Shown here: piece by piece, positions 26,346-34,053 of the stretch
How positions within the stretch are numbered: position 1 is the first letter of the stretch
How the letters are laid out: every line of letters starts with the position of its first letter
Source of the DNA: Methylobacter sp.
GTDB lineage: Bacteria; Pseudomonadota; Gammaproteobacteria; Methylococcales; Methylomonadaceae
NCBI GenBank assembly: GCA_030679035.1
Contig: JAUXTH010000150.1
Coordinates: forward strand, 1-64,000
Direction of reading: 5' to 3'
DNA: 64,000 nt
Notes under the pieces: generated by a model
What the model was told of the DNA's origin: nothing
Databases searched by the model: none
The model's input: only the letters and a program-made list of their open reading frames with translations
Program-made: the position numbers and the translations under genes

Positions 26346-26420
26346 TGCTATCCGCCTGGCAAGCCTTTTAATTCACTTCGCATCCTAAATAACTCCGCAT
26401 GATAGCGGTTCCGGCTTATG

Positions 26421-26436
26421 TGGCATGCAATATGCT
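26421..26436 (+). promoter_or_regulatory. Sigma-54 promoter of the narK-type gene
   Basis: TGGCATGCAATATGCT keeps GG and GC ten bases apart, as the -24/-12 class requires, with ATGC in place of TTGC. The predicted start is ~30 bp before the ATG at 26476, leaving no room for an attenuator. Confidence 0.6.
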
Positions 26437-26475
26437 GTTTCCAGTTTTAGTCGCATCAATAACTGGAAATCAATC

Positions 26476-27954
26476 ATGTCAGCTCAACACCTTAACCTGT
26501 TCTCTTTCTCGGGGAAAACAAAAATTCTCCACATGACGTGGATGGCTTTTTTTATCAGTTTTGTGGTGTGGTTTAACCATGCGCCCTTAATGATGGTGAT
26601 CGCTAAAACGCTGGGCATGAACAACTCGGAAATAAAAACCATCCTGATTTTAAACGTCGCCTTGACCATTCCGGCGCGGATTGTGATCGGTATTCTGGTC
26701 GATAAATTCGGTCCTAAACGCACTTATTCAACACTGTTGGCGGCGGGCAGCATTCCCTGTTTTATGTTCGCTTTTGCGACCAGCTTCGAACAACTGGCCT
26801 TGGCTCGCTTCTTATTGGGCTTTATAGGCGCCGGTTTTGTGATCGGCATCCGCATGGTCGGTGAGTGGTTTCCGGCCAAACAAGTGGGTATTGCCGAAGG
26901 TATTTACGGCGGTTGGGGAAACTTCGGTTCAGCTGCGGCGGCCGGAGCTTTACCTGCTCTCGCGCTGGTCTTTGGCGGCGATGAAGGCTGGCGATATGCG
27001 ATTGCAACGACAGGCGTTATTGCGTTGATTTATTCGGTTATCTATTTTTTCAGTGTATCCGATACGCCTAAAGGCTCGACTTATTTTAAGCCCAAAAAAG
27101 CCGGGGCGATGGAAGTCACCAGTATCTGGGACTTGTTTTTCTATATTCTGATGAGCGTTCCTTTGTATGCCACCTTGAGCCTGTTAACCTGGAAATTATC
27201 GCCAACCGGCGCAAATCTGTTATCGAACGTTGCCGCCATCTGTATTTACACCGCCATTTGGGCTTTATTTATCTATAACGTGTATAAAATAATCCACGTT
27301 AATGAAGAGCATTTGCAACACCCGATAGATGAAATTCATAAATACAAATTCAAACAGGTTGCGATTCTGGATCTGGCGTATTTCATTACCTTCGGCTCGG
27401 AATTAGCGGTGGTTTCGATGTTGCCGCTGTTTTTCTTCGATACTTTCCATGAGTCGCACGGCATTACCATGGTTGAAGCCGGTTTGCTGGGAGGCAGTTT
27501 TGCCTTTATCAACTTGGTTGCGCGGCCGGCGGGCGGTTGGATTAGCGATAAATTCGGCCGTAAATTGTCGTTAAGTATTTTTGTTTTGGGTCTGTCGGTA
27601 GGTTATTTCTGCATGTCGATGATTGATTCGGAATGGCCTATTGCGTTGGCGGTATTGATCACCATGGCTTGTTCCTGCTTTGTATCCGGCGGCTGCGGTG
27701 CGGTCTATGCAATCGTTCCGTTGATTAAACGGCGCATGACCGGCCAGATCGCGGGCATGGTCGGCGCTTACGGCAATGTTGGCGGCGTACTGTTTTTGAC
27801 CATATTATCGTTTGTTACACCGGCTGTATTTTTTACGATCATAGCGGCAGTGGCGCTATCGGTATTGATTGCAGTACAGTTTATCGATGAACCGAAAGGA
27901 CACATGGCCGAGGTTCAGGAAGACGGTACAGTGGAAATGATTGAGTTGAATTGA
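26476..27954 (+). CDS. narK: NarK/NNP-family nitrate transporter (MFS)
   Basis: A 492 aa major facilitator protein with about 12 membrane segments. The nitrate signature GIYGGWGNFGSAAAAGALP (about residues 139-157) and the second-half SGGCGAVYAIVPLIKRRMTGQIAGMVGAYGNVGG are typical of nitrate/nitrite porters of the NNP family. DKFGPKRTY and DKFGRKLS are the MFS loop 2-3 and 8-9 motifs. Context (next to nirBD and a PP2C-kinase, as in the pseudomonad assimilatory cluster) supports nitrate uptake for assimilation. The start at 26476 fits the sigma-54 promoter; the ORF-track start at 26425 would lie upstream of the transcription start. Confidence 0.9.
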   Translation: MSAQHLNLFSFSGKTKILHMTWMAFFISFVVWFNHAPLMMVIAKTLGMNNSEIKTILILNVALTIPARIVIGILVDKFGPKRTYSTLLAAGSIPCFMFAFATSFEQLALARFLLGFIGAGFVIGIRMVGEWFPAKQVGIAEGIYGGWGNFGSAAAAGALPALALVFGGDEGWRYAIATTGVIALIYSVIYFFSVSDTPKGSTYFKPKKAGAMEVTSIWDLFFYILMSVPLYATLSLLTWKLSPTGANLLSNVAAICIYTAIWALFIYNVYKIIHVNEEHLQHPIDEIHKYKFKQVAILDLAYFITFGSELAVVSMLPLFFFDTFHESHGITMVEAGLLGGSFAFINLVARPAGGWISDKFGRKLSLSIFVLGLSVGYFCMSMIDSEWPIALAVLITMACSCFVSGGCGAVYAIVPLIKRRMTGQIAGMVGAYGNVGGVLFLTILSFVTPAVFFTIIAAVALSVLIAVQFIDEPKGHMAEVQEDGTVEMIELN

Positions 27955-27994
27955 ATCAGGTGAAATATTCAATCCATAAATGTAAGTAGATTAA

Positions 27995-28350
27995 TTCACC
28001 ACGAACGACTGCATGGACAGATATATTGCTCCTGCAATATCTGCATTCCCCACATCCCTGTGGGTTATGCAGGAGGTAGAGCAACGCATGGAGCAGTTGC
28101 CGAGACACGAAGGACACGAAGAAAAAAACAAGATAAAACACAGCCGGACTGGGCATGCCGCCCAATCCGAAATGTTTTGCGTTGGGTTTAGCTCAACCAT
28201 CGCAGAAACGTTAGGGAGGAGTCACTCTGACCGCAGATTGGAGTTCAAAGCTAGCTTTGAACGATTTACGTACAAGGCCAGCCTTGTACTCCGACTTGGA
28301 AATGAAGCTTTCCTTGTTTTTTCTTCGTGTCCTTCGTGTCTTCGTGGTGA
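27995..28350. repeat. Nested mosaic of palindromic repeats
   Basis: This 356 bp block between narK and the kinase gene contains no credible gene. Outer arms are TTCACCACGAA...ACACGAAGGACACGAAG and the inverted CTTCGTGTCCTTCGTGTCTTCGTGGTGA. The left arm is split by ~90 bp carrying its own palindromes. Inside lie a diverged copy of the 20944-21048 composite repeat and two perfect small palindromes (GTTCAAAGCTAGCTTTGAAC and GTACAAGGCCAGCCTTGTAC). Confidence 0.7.
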
Positions 28351-28384
28351 TATGCCTTTTGTACTCGAATATAAACTATAAACC

Positions 28385-30115
28385 ATGTCCAAACCAACAC
28401 TCAAAATCAGCATCGGCTCTGCCAGCGATAAAGGCATCAAGCAGGATAATGAAGATTTTTTCGGTTCATTAATACCGGAAGGTTCGCAGCTGCTCCATAA
28501 AGGCATAGCCGTTGCCATTGCCGATGGCATGAGCGGCAGTGACGACGGAAAACAAGCCAGTCATTGCTGTGTGGTCAGTTTTTTAAGCGACTATTACAGC
28601 ACGCCCGATTCCTGGTCGGTCAAACATGCCGGGCAAAAGATTCTTTCCGCTACCAATTCCTGGTTATACAGTCAGGGGCAAAGCCGATATGAATCGACTA
28701 AGGGCATGGTCAGCACGCTCAGCATAATTATTCTGAAATCAACGACGGCACATATTTTTCATATCGGCGATTCGCGGATTTATCGTTTACGCCAAGGTAA
28801 TTTTGAGCAGATAACCCGTGATCACCGCATCTGGGTTAAAGAAAAAAATTATCTGAACCGGGCCATGGGTATAGAGCCGCATCTGGAAGTCGACTACCAG
28901 TCGAGTTCTTTGGAAAAAGGCGACCTGTTTTTAATGACGACGGACGGCATACACGACTTTATCGATGAAAAAACCTTAAAAAAGCTCGTCCAAGAGTGTG
29001 CGGATTTAACGCGGGTTGCCGCACAAATTATGCAACAGGCTAGTGATAATCACAGCGATGACAACCTGACCTGCCAGCTGGTCAGAATCGATGAATTGCC
29101 CGAAGCCAACGAAGACGAGGTTATTCGCCGCCATACCAACCTGCCTTTTCCGCCACCGTTGGAACCCGGCATGGTGATTGACGGCTACCGGATTGAGGCG
29201 GAATTGCATGCCAGTAAACGCACCCAGATTTATCGGGCATTCGATACAACAACCGACACCCCGGTTATTTTGAAGACGCCGTCCATCCTTTATAACGACG
29301 ACACTCATTACATAGAACATTTTCTTCATGAAGAATGGGCGGGAAAGCGTATTCATCACGAAAATGTGCTGAAAATTCTCAGTTCGAATCGAGAAAAAAG
29401 CTGCATTTATTATGTTACCGAGTTTCTCGAAGGTTCGACACTTAGGCAATGGATAGACGCAAATCCTAAGCCGGACATAAAAGAAACCCGGAAAATAGTC
29501 GAGCAAATCGCCAAGGGCTTGCGCACTTTTCATCGTATGGAAATGCTGCATCAGGATTTAAAGCCTGAAAACATCATGTTTGATAAAAACGGGACGGTTA
29601 AAATTATCGATTTCGGCTCGGTTAAAATCGCCGGTATCACGGAAATCACCCCGCTGGATCACGGCGAGGCGCAGAACATACTTGGCACCTTAAATTACAC
29701 CGCGCCTGAATATCACTTGGGGCAGCGCGGCACCCCAAAATCCGACCTGTTTTCATTGGGCGTCATTACTTATGAAATGCTTAACAACGCCCTGCCTTTC
29801 GGCCAGGATATGCCCGAAAAACCCAACAAAATGAATCTGGCAAAACTTCACTATGTGCCCAGTTTTCATCACAACGCAATGGTTCCTATCTGGATTGACG
29901 GCGCATTAGAAAAAGCCACCGCAATAACCCCGCAATTTCGCTACGACGACTTATCGGAGTTTCTGTATGACCTATCCACGCCCAATCCCAAGTTCCTGAG
30001 CGCTAAAGAGTCTATCCCTTTAATACAGCGCAACCCGTTATTATTCTGGAAAGGCTTATCGGCAATACTGCTGATCACAAACTTGGTTTTTATGTATTTG
30101 TTGTCGCATGGATAA
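28385..30115 (+). CDS. Fused PP2C phosphatase / Ser-Thr protein kinase
   Basis: A 576 aa membrane-anchored signalling protein. Residues ~5-235 form a PP2C-type phosphatase (ASDKGIKQDNEDFF, VAIADGMSGSDDG, HIGDSRIYRLRQG, TTDGIHDF). Residues ~265-540 form a protein kinase: ATP Lys in VILKTP, catalytic loop LHQDLKPENIMF (near 387) and IDFGSVK as DFG. A C-terminal membrane helix (LSAILLITNLVFMYLL) ends the protein. The same fusion sits next to assimilatory nitrate/nitrite genes in pseudomonads, so a role in controlling nitrate uptake or reduction is likely, though its substrate is unknown. It lies between narK and the NasT-like gene on the same strand. Confidence 0.9.
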   Translation: MSKPTLKISIGSASDKGIKQDNEDFFGSLIPEGSQLLHKGIAVAIADGMSGSDDGKQASHCCVVSFLSDYYSTPDSWSVKHAGQKILSATNSWLYSQGQSRYESTKGMVSTLSIIILKSTTAHIFHIGDSRIYRLRQGNFEQITRDHRIWVKEKNYLNRAMGIEPHLEVDYQSSSLEKGDLFLMTTDGIHDFIDEKTLKKLVQECADLTRVAAQIMQQASDNHSDDNLTCQLVRIDELPEANEDEVIRRHTNLPFPPPLEPGMVIDGYRIEAELHASKRTQIYRAFDTTTDTPVILKTPSILYNDDTHYIEHFLHEEWAGKRIHHENVLKILSSNREKSCIYYVTEFLEGSTLRQWIDANPKPDIKETRKIVEQIAKGLRTFHRMEMLHQDLKPENIMFDKNGTVKIIDFGSVKIAGITEITPLDHGEAQNILGTLNYTAPEYHLGQRGTPKSDLFSLGVITYEMLNNALPFGQDMPEKPNKMNLAKLHYVPSFHHNAMVPIWIDGALEKATAITPQFRYDDLSEFLYDLSTPNPKFLSAKESIPLIQRNPLLFWKGLSAILLITNLVFMYLLSHG

Positions 30116-30245
30116 AACTAACGATTAGGGAAGGGCGTAACGGCTCATGAATAACGAGTGAAACTAAAAGTGCGAAAATATTCAAAAGAGATACAAAATT
30201 GTGAGTTGTCACCTAAAAGGTAACTGCAGGGCTAAATAGTTAAAA

Positions 30246-30821
30246 ATGAACGACTTAAAAGTATTGCTTATTGAAGATGGAACGGCAGACCAGTTATTGG
30301 GAAAAATACTGGTTTCTAAGGGCTATTCAGTCACCGGCACCGTAATGCTTGAAGGAAACATGCAATCCTTGGCGGTGAACAACAAAATCGACATTGTTAT
30401 CTTTAATATTGACAGCCCCAGAAAATATTTTCAGCACATCGATTTCCTTAGCCAGAATCATCCGCTGCCCATCATTATCTTTGCACCTGACGATACCGTC
30501 GACACCATCAATCAAATCGTTAAGGCCGGCGTCAGCGCCTATGTTGTTAATGGCCTGGAAACCGGTCGCATTGACAGCATCATCAATATCGCTGTGGCAA
30601 GATTTAAGGAACAGCAACGGCTTAAAACCGAATTGGAAAAAACAAAATCCAGGCTTGAAGAAAGAAAACTGATAGACCGGGCAAAAGGCATTTTAATCAA
30701 AACCCGCGGCTTTACCGAAGATGACGCTTATCACACCCTGAGAAAACTGGCGATGGATCGCAATATTGCCATCGGGGAAATGGCGAAAAACGTTATCGCT
30801 ATGGCGGAGCTGCTTAAATAG
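30246..30821 (+). CDS. nasT: NasT-like ANTAR-domain response regulator (antiterminator)
   Basis: A 191 aa protein with an N-terminal receiver-like domain (KVLLIEDGTADQLLGKIL; FNIDSP where the phospho-acceptor Asp would be) and a C-terminal ANTAR domain (about 130-188: RLEERKLIDRAKGILIKTRGFTEDDAYHTLRKLAMDR). NasT proteins bind a two-hairpin RNA in nas leaders and prevent intrinsic termination when nitrate releases them from the sensor NasS. No NasS gene is in the window. Matching RNA targets are present upstream of nrtA and of the EAL gene. It follows the kinase gene by 130 bp. Confidence 0.88.
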   Translation: MNDLKVLLIEDGTADQLLGKILVSKGYSVTGTVMLEGNMQSLAVNNKIDIVIFNIDSPRKYFQHIDFLSQNHPLPIIIFAPDDTVDTINQIVKAGVSAYVVNGLETGRIDSIINIAVARFKEQQRLKTELEKTKSRLEERKLIDRAKGILIKTRGFTEDDAYHTLRKLAMDRNIAIGEMAKNVIAMAELLK

Positions 30822-30839
30822 CCTTCCTTGGTATTTTAT

Positions 30840-30890
30840 CGTTCCCACGCACCGGCGTAGGAATGCAGTGTCAGACGCTCCAGCGTCGCC
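30840..30890. repeat. REP element, left copy flanking RAYT
   Basis: CGTTCCCACGCACCGGCGTAGG followed by AATGCAGT and a small hairpin GACGCTCCAGCGTC. An inverted copy is at 31451-31504 on the other side of the RAYT gene. Confidence 0.8.
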
Positions 30891-30891
30891 C

Positions 30892-31422
30892 TTACCACGA
30901 ATCGATGTCTATTAACCCCGCCAGCCCGGAATAATTAGCGGCGCTGGAATAGCGCCAATGCTCAGGCAAGTTCACATAACCGCGTTTTACAGGATTGGCA
31001 TGAATGTATTGCAACTTCTCTCGCATCATAGCCTCGCTAAATATCAGCTCGGCATGAACGCCTTCTTGCCAGAATTGATACTCTCGGTCTGTTTTATGCG
31101 CTCGCTTGTAAAAACGCAATCGTGTTAATAGCCTCTCGACATGCTGTGCCTGCAAACAATCGATAATTTGCCGCGCAGTATATGACTTGAAACTGTGCGC
31201 GCATTTATTCAAGTCTTTCGCTTGGGCAATAAAATGCAAATGGTTTTCTAAAATGACGTAACCGTAAAGTCGTAAGTCTTCGTGTTCCCGTTGGTAACGC
31301 CAACTATCGAGCACGATTTGCACGGTTTCAGTTCGCGTGAAAACTGGTAGCCACTCCAGTACTGTACAGGTCATAAAGTGAGGCCTACCGGGTTCTGTTA
31401 TCAGGTAACGGTTTCTGCCCAT
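30892..31422 (-). mobile_element. REP-associated tyrosine transposase (RAYT, TnpA-REP)
   Basis: A 176 aa Y1-transposase-like protein. ENHLHFIAQ (about residues 58-66) is the HUH metal-binding motif. The conserved downstream block ELIFSEAMMREKLQYIHANPVKRGYV contains the candidate catalytic Tyr (LQYIHANP), and WRYSSAANY is also typical of RAYTs. These single-copy domesticated relatives of IS200/IS605 transposases act on REP hairpins. The gene is bracketed by inverted REP copies a few to ~30 bp away, so the whole is a REPtron. It appears intact. Confidence 0.92.
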
Positions 31423-31450
31423 ATTGACTTTTAATGTTGAGGTTTAATGT

Positions 31451-31504
31451 GACGGGACGCTGGAGCGTCCCGAACTGCATTCCCACGCCGGAGCGTGGGA
31501 ACGA
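31451..31504. repeat. REP element, right copy flanking RAYT
   Basis: GACGGGACGCTGGAGCGTCC followed by the inverted CATTCCCACGCCGGAGCGTGGGAACGA. It is the inverted counterpart of the left REP and is better conserved as a hairpin. Confidence 0.8.
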
Positions 31505-31512
31505 TAAATGCT

Positions 31513-32436
31513 CTATTTTGCTAACTGCCGAATTTTTTTCAACCACTCTTTCACAACCGGCCAGCCGCGTGTCAGCCATTGCTCTGTTACAAAAGCCGCC
31601 GCCGGTTTAATCTTCTTCCCTAGCGTCTTAGTATAAAACCATAACCTGTCGGCAAATGAAGCATCGGTGCTATCTCGGTATTGCAAATAACGTGAGCCGA
31701 AGCCATCGATAAATACCGGCTTGAACAGCCACATTTCCAGAATTGCCGTTACCCACATAAACATGAACGAAACGCCCATGCCCATACCGGCAAAAATAAC
31801 CAGCCACGCAAACATCGGGTGAATCTTGGTTAGCCACCATGACAATATATCGGCTATCAGAAACGCATAGGGCATGCCGATGGCAATACATTTATATTGC
31901 GTTGTCGTCGTCTCCGCAAAACTGAAAATAAGCCCCACGAACATGAAAATGAAGCTGATCCCGAACAAGTGGATATGTGAAATACGGGTCAGTGAGGCGA
32001 ATGTAGCGCCGGTATCCTGCGCGGTTAAGGCTTTTAACGGCTCAAATTGGGTGAAATCCGGTATGCCGGACGCTTCCTTGTTATGGCACATCACACAACG
32101 GCTCTCAATGATTTTGTCGATACCGTCATCCTTGTAATCATCGCTATCCGCGCCATCCCTGACCCATTCCATGATCTTAAAGCGTTCCAGTTCCGGCGCG
32201 TTATCCTTCATCGAACCATTCAGTTTCTGCTCCAAAACAGTGCCTGAACGGTTCCCGTAATAACTGTAAACAATATCATCAACAGACAAGCCGAATTTGC
32301 CGTCCGCCATGCCGTGGGTAAACAAGATTTGGATTAATGCGAAAAGATAACCTATGCCAACCGTACACAAATAGCCGGTAAACAATACCTTGATAGGGGT
32401 GTCGTGGTCTTTTAGCGGGGTATATTTTGTTGTCAT
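31513..32436 (-). CDS. Multi-pass membrane protein with a heme-c binding motif
   Basis: A 307 aa protein (ATG at 32436 chosen; the ORF-track start is a TTG). A first membrane helix (residues ~18-40) is followed by a ~100 aa extracytoplasmic region containing RCVMCHNKEASGIPDF, a single CxxCH heme-c site. At least three more membrane helices follow, with several His in or near them (RISHIHLFGISFIF, KIHPMFAWLVIF) that could bind heme b or a metal, then a basic cytoplasmic tail. I do not recognise a named family. It looks like a small quinol- or oxidant-linked redox membrane protein. It is divergent from the EAL gene and embedded in the nitrate region. Confidence 0.75.
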   Translation of the reverse strand: MTTKYTPLKDHDTPIKVLFTGYLCTVGIGYLFALIQILFTHGMADGKFGLSVDDIVYSYYGNRSGTVLEQKLNGSMKDNAPELERFKIMEWVRDGADSDDYKDDGIDKIIESRCVMCHNKEASGIPDFTQFEPLKALTAQDTGATFASLTRISHIHLFGISFIFMFVGLIFSFAETTTTQYKCIAIGMPYAFLIADILSWWLTKIHPMFAWLVIFAGMGMGVSFMFMWVTAILEMWLFKPVFIDGFGSRYLQYRDSTDASFADRLWFYTKTLGKKIKPAAAFVTEQWLTRGWPVVKEWLKKIRQLAK

Positions 32437-32598
32437 AATCTCGATTGATAATTTGTTGTGTGACGGGTTCAAGCTGAAGCCATGATTATACGATGCCTTG
32501 ATGACGTTGTTATTAACATTCCATATTCCAGCAGATTTTATGCCACAGAGCAGCTTTAGTCACCTTGAGCTACCAAGAGGCTTCGCGCCCACGCAAAA

Positions 32599-32647
32599 AA
32601 GACCGGATTGGTGCAATACCCTGAAAATAGCGCACCAAATCGATGCG
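32599..32647 (+). promoter_or_regulatory. Two NtrC-like dyads upstream of the EAL gene
   Basis: AAGACCGGATTGGTGCA (32599-32615) and CGCACCAAATCGATGCG (32631-32647). The second fits the 17-bp NtrC dyad well. The centres are 32 bp apart, almost the same spacing as the pair upstream of nrtA (31 bp), and surrounding bases are also similar. Confidence 0.6.
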
Positions 32648-32733
32648 TTGCAGCCGCCAATGCCAATAATCATGCCGCCGCTGGTACGAGCTATAACCGT
32701 TTAAATCGGGCAAATAAAACTTACCCCCGGCTT

Positions 32734-32749
32734 TGGCACATCGATTGCT
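32734..32749 (+). promoter_or_regulatory. Sigma-54 promoter of the EAL-chemoreceptor unit
   Basis: TGGCAC-ATCGA-TTGCT is a full match to the -24/-12 consensus, about 75-90 bp before the EAL start codon. The nrtA promoter has the same TGGCAC and TTGCT. Confidence 0.8.
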
Positions 32750-32763
32750 TTAGACAACACAGG

Positions 32764-32802
32764 GCTCCAGCGTCGGAGTGCTGCGGGTTCAATGACGAAC
32801 TC
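32764..32802 (+). promoter_or_regulatory. Dual-hairpin ANTAR-type RNA motif before the EAL gene
   Basis: Hairpin 1: GCTCC, loop AGCGTC, GGAGT. Hairpin 2: GGGTTC, loop AATGAC, GAACTC. Both loops are hexanucleotides with A at position 1 and G at position 4, the feature recognised by ANTAR proteins. They are transcribed from the sigma-54 promoter. Unlike nrtA, no T-run terminator is visible between hairpin 2 and the start codon 20 bp later, so any control may act on translation or beyond. Confidence 0.65.
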
Positions 32803-32822
32803 CTTAAACAACTCATATCGAT

Positions 32823-33995
32823 ATGAATCAAGAAAAAATACTATTCCCTTATTTTCAGCCTATTGTCGGCGCTGCCAGCGGCACTATCATCGGTTATGAG
32901 GCATTAGCCAGACAACATGATGCAGAGGGCAGGGTTATTTCGGCAGGCGAATTGTTTTCTTCCGCGGATATTGCGCCCGATCAATTGATAGCTTGGGATC
33001 GCATGGTTCGGCGGCAAGCCTTGGAGCAATTCAGTCAATCGAATTCCAACGGTTATTTAACGCTCAATATCTCGGCCGCCTGGATCGACCGGATCGCCGA
33101 CTTTAATTCATTGCCGACCCTGCTGATGCTGGACGAGTTCAATGTTGACAGAAGCCGCGTCATTATTGAAATAACTGAATCGAAAGGCGATCTGGACAAG
33201 CTCGTTGAAATTGCCGCCGTGTATCGCAGGCACGGCTTGAAAATAGCGATTGATGACTTTGGCGCGGGTTTTTCCCAGTTGGAAAGAGTCATGGCTATAC
33301 AGCCCGACATCATCAAACTGGATATGCAGTTATTCCAGAATGCAGCCAAAGGCGGCATCGCCAGCGATATAGTGCATTTGATATCCCGGCTGGCGAAACG
33401 CACCGGTTGTCGCATCGTTTGCGAGGGCGTTGAAACCGCTGAGGACTTCCATTTCGGCTTAAGCTGCGGCGCCCAATATATGCAAGGCTACCTGTTTTCG
33501 CCGGCCACTGCGGAGTTTAAACAGCCGCTGCATTATCAACAACAAATCAGCTCACTCAGAAAAACCTTCCTGAAAAAGACCTTAGCCACCGAAGAACACA
33601 AGATTCAGTTTATCGCCAACATTAAGAGCTTGATCGAACTGCTGAAAAAAGCCCTGGAAACTGACTTCAACCTCAATAAATTATCAGCACACCCGTTTGA
33701 GGAAAGCGGCGTTCTACGGTTTTATTTATGCAATAACGACGGCGACCAAATCTCCTCCAATTTTAATTTTGCCGATGCCAGATGGTTCGAGGATTCGACG
33801 CAACTCGGCTATAACTGGGCATGGCGACCTTATTTTTATCAATTGCTGGCGCTGGAATCGGCGCAAGACAGCTATCGCATTGTAACGTCTGAACGTTACC
33901 GCGATTTTAATACCGACATGCTTTGCAAAACCCTGTCGCTGAGACTGGACGACGAGCGTATTTTATTAATTGATATTGCTGCCGAATGGGTATGA
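32823..33995 (+). CDS. EAL-domain c-di-GMP phosphodiesterase with YkuI_C-like sensor domain
   Basis: A 390 aa cytoplasmic protein. The EAL domain (about 8-235) keeps the expected catalytic set: EAL in GYEALAR (26-28), Asn in TLNIS, EITES, IDDFGAG, IIKLDM, CEGVE and MQGYLFSP, so it should hydrolyse c-di-GMP. Residues ~240-390 (with LGYNWAWRPYFYQLLAL) resemble the PAS/PDC-like C-terminal domain of YkuI, a ligand-sensing module. No membrane segment. The start has a poor Shine-Dalgarno sequence. It is preceded by NtrC-like sites, a sigma-54 promoter and an ANTAR-type leader, and followed 58 bp later by a chemoreceptor gene. Confidence 0.9.
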   Translation: MNQEKILFPYFQPIVGAASGTIIGYEALARQHDAEGRVISAGELFSSADIAPDQLIAWDRMVRRQALEQFSQSNSNGYLTLNISAAWIDRIADFNSLPTLLMLDEFNVDRSRVIIEITESKGDLDKLVEIAAVYRRHGLKIAIDDFGAGFSQLERVMAIQPDIIKLDMQLFQNAAKGGIASDIVHLISRLAKRTGCRIVCEGVETAEDFHFGLSCGAQYMQGYLFSPATAEFKQPLHYQQQISSLRKTFLKKTLATEEHKIQFIANIKSLIELLKKALETDFNLNKLSAHPFEESGVLRFYLCNNDGDQISSNFNFADARWFEDSTQLGYNWAWRPYFYQLLALESAQDSYRIVTSERYRDFNTDMLCKTLSLRLDDERILLIDIAAEWV

Positions 33996-34053
33996 ATTGA
34001 GGCATTCGACCTGACCCAAGCCACCATCAACCCAAAATAAAGGGAAATACATC

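Noticed and set aside
26309-26370. Hairpin AGCACCA...TGGTGCT followed by GCTTGC...GCAAGC-CTTTT read as an attenuator of the nitrate transporter gene
   Set aside because: It lies upstream of the sigma-54 promoter at 26421, so it would not be transcribed from it. The symmetry is better explained by two NtrC-like dyads. Loops do not fit the A1/G4 hexaloop rule.
27995-28350. CRISPR-like array because of repeated short palindromes
   Set aside because: Repeats are inverted and nested, not direct with uniform spacers, and no cas genes are present. No CRISPR array was seen anywhere in the window.
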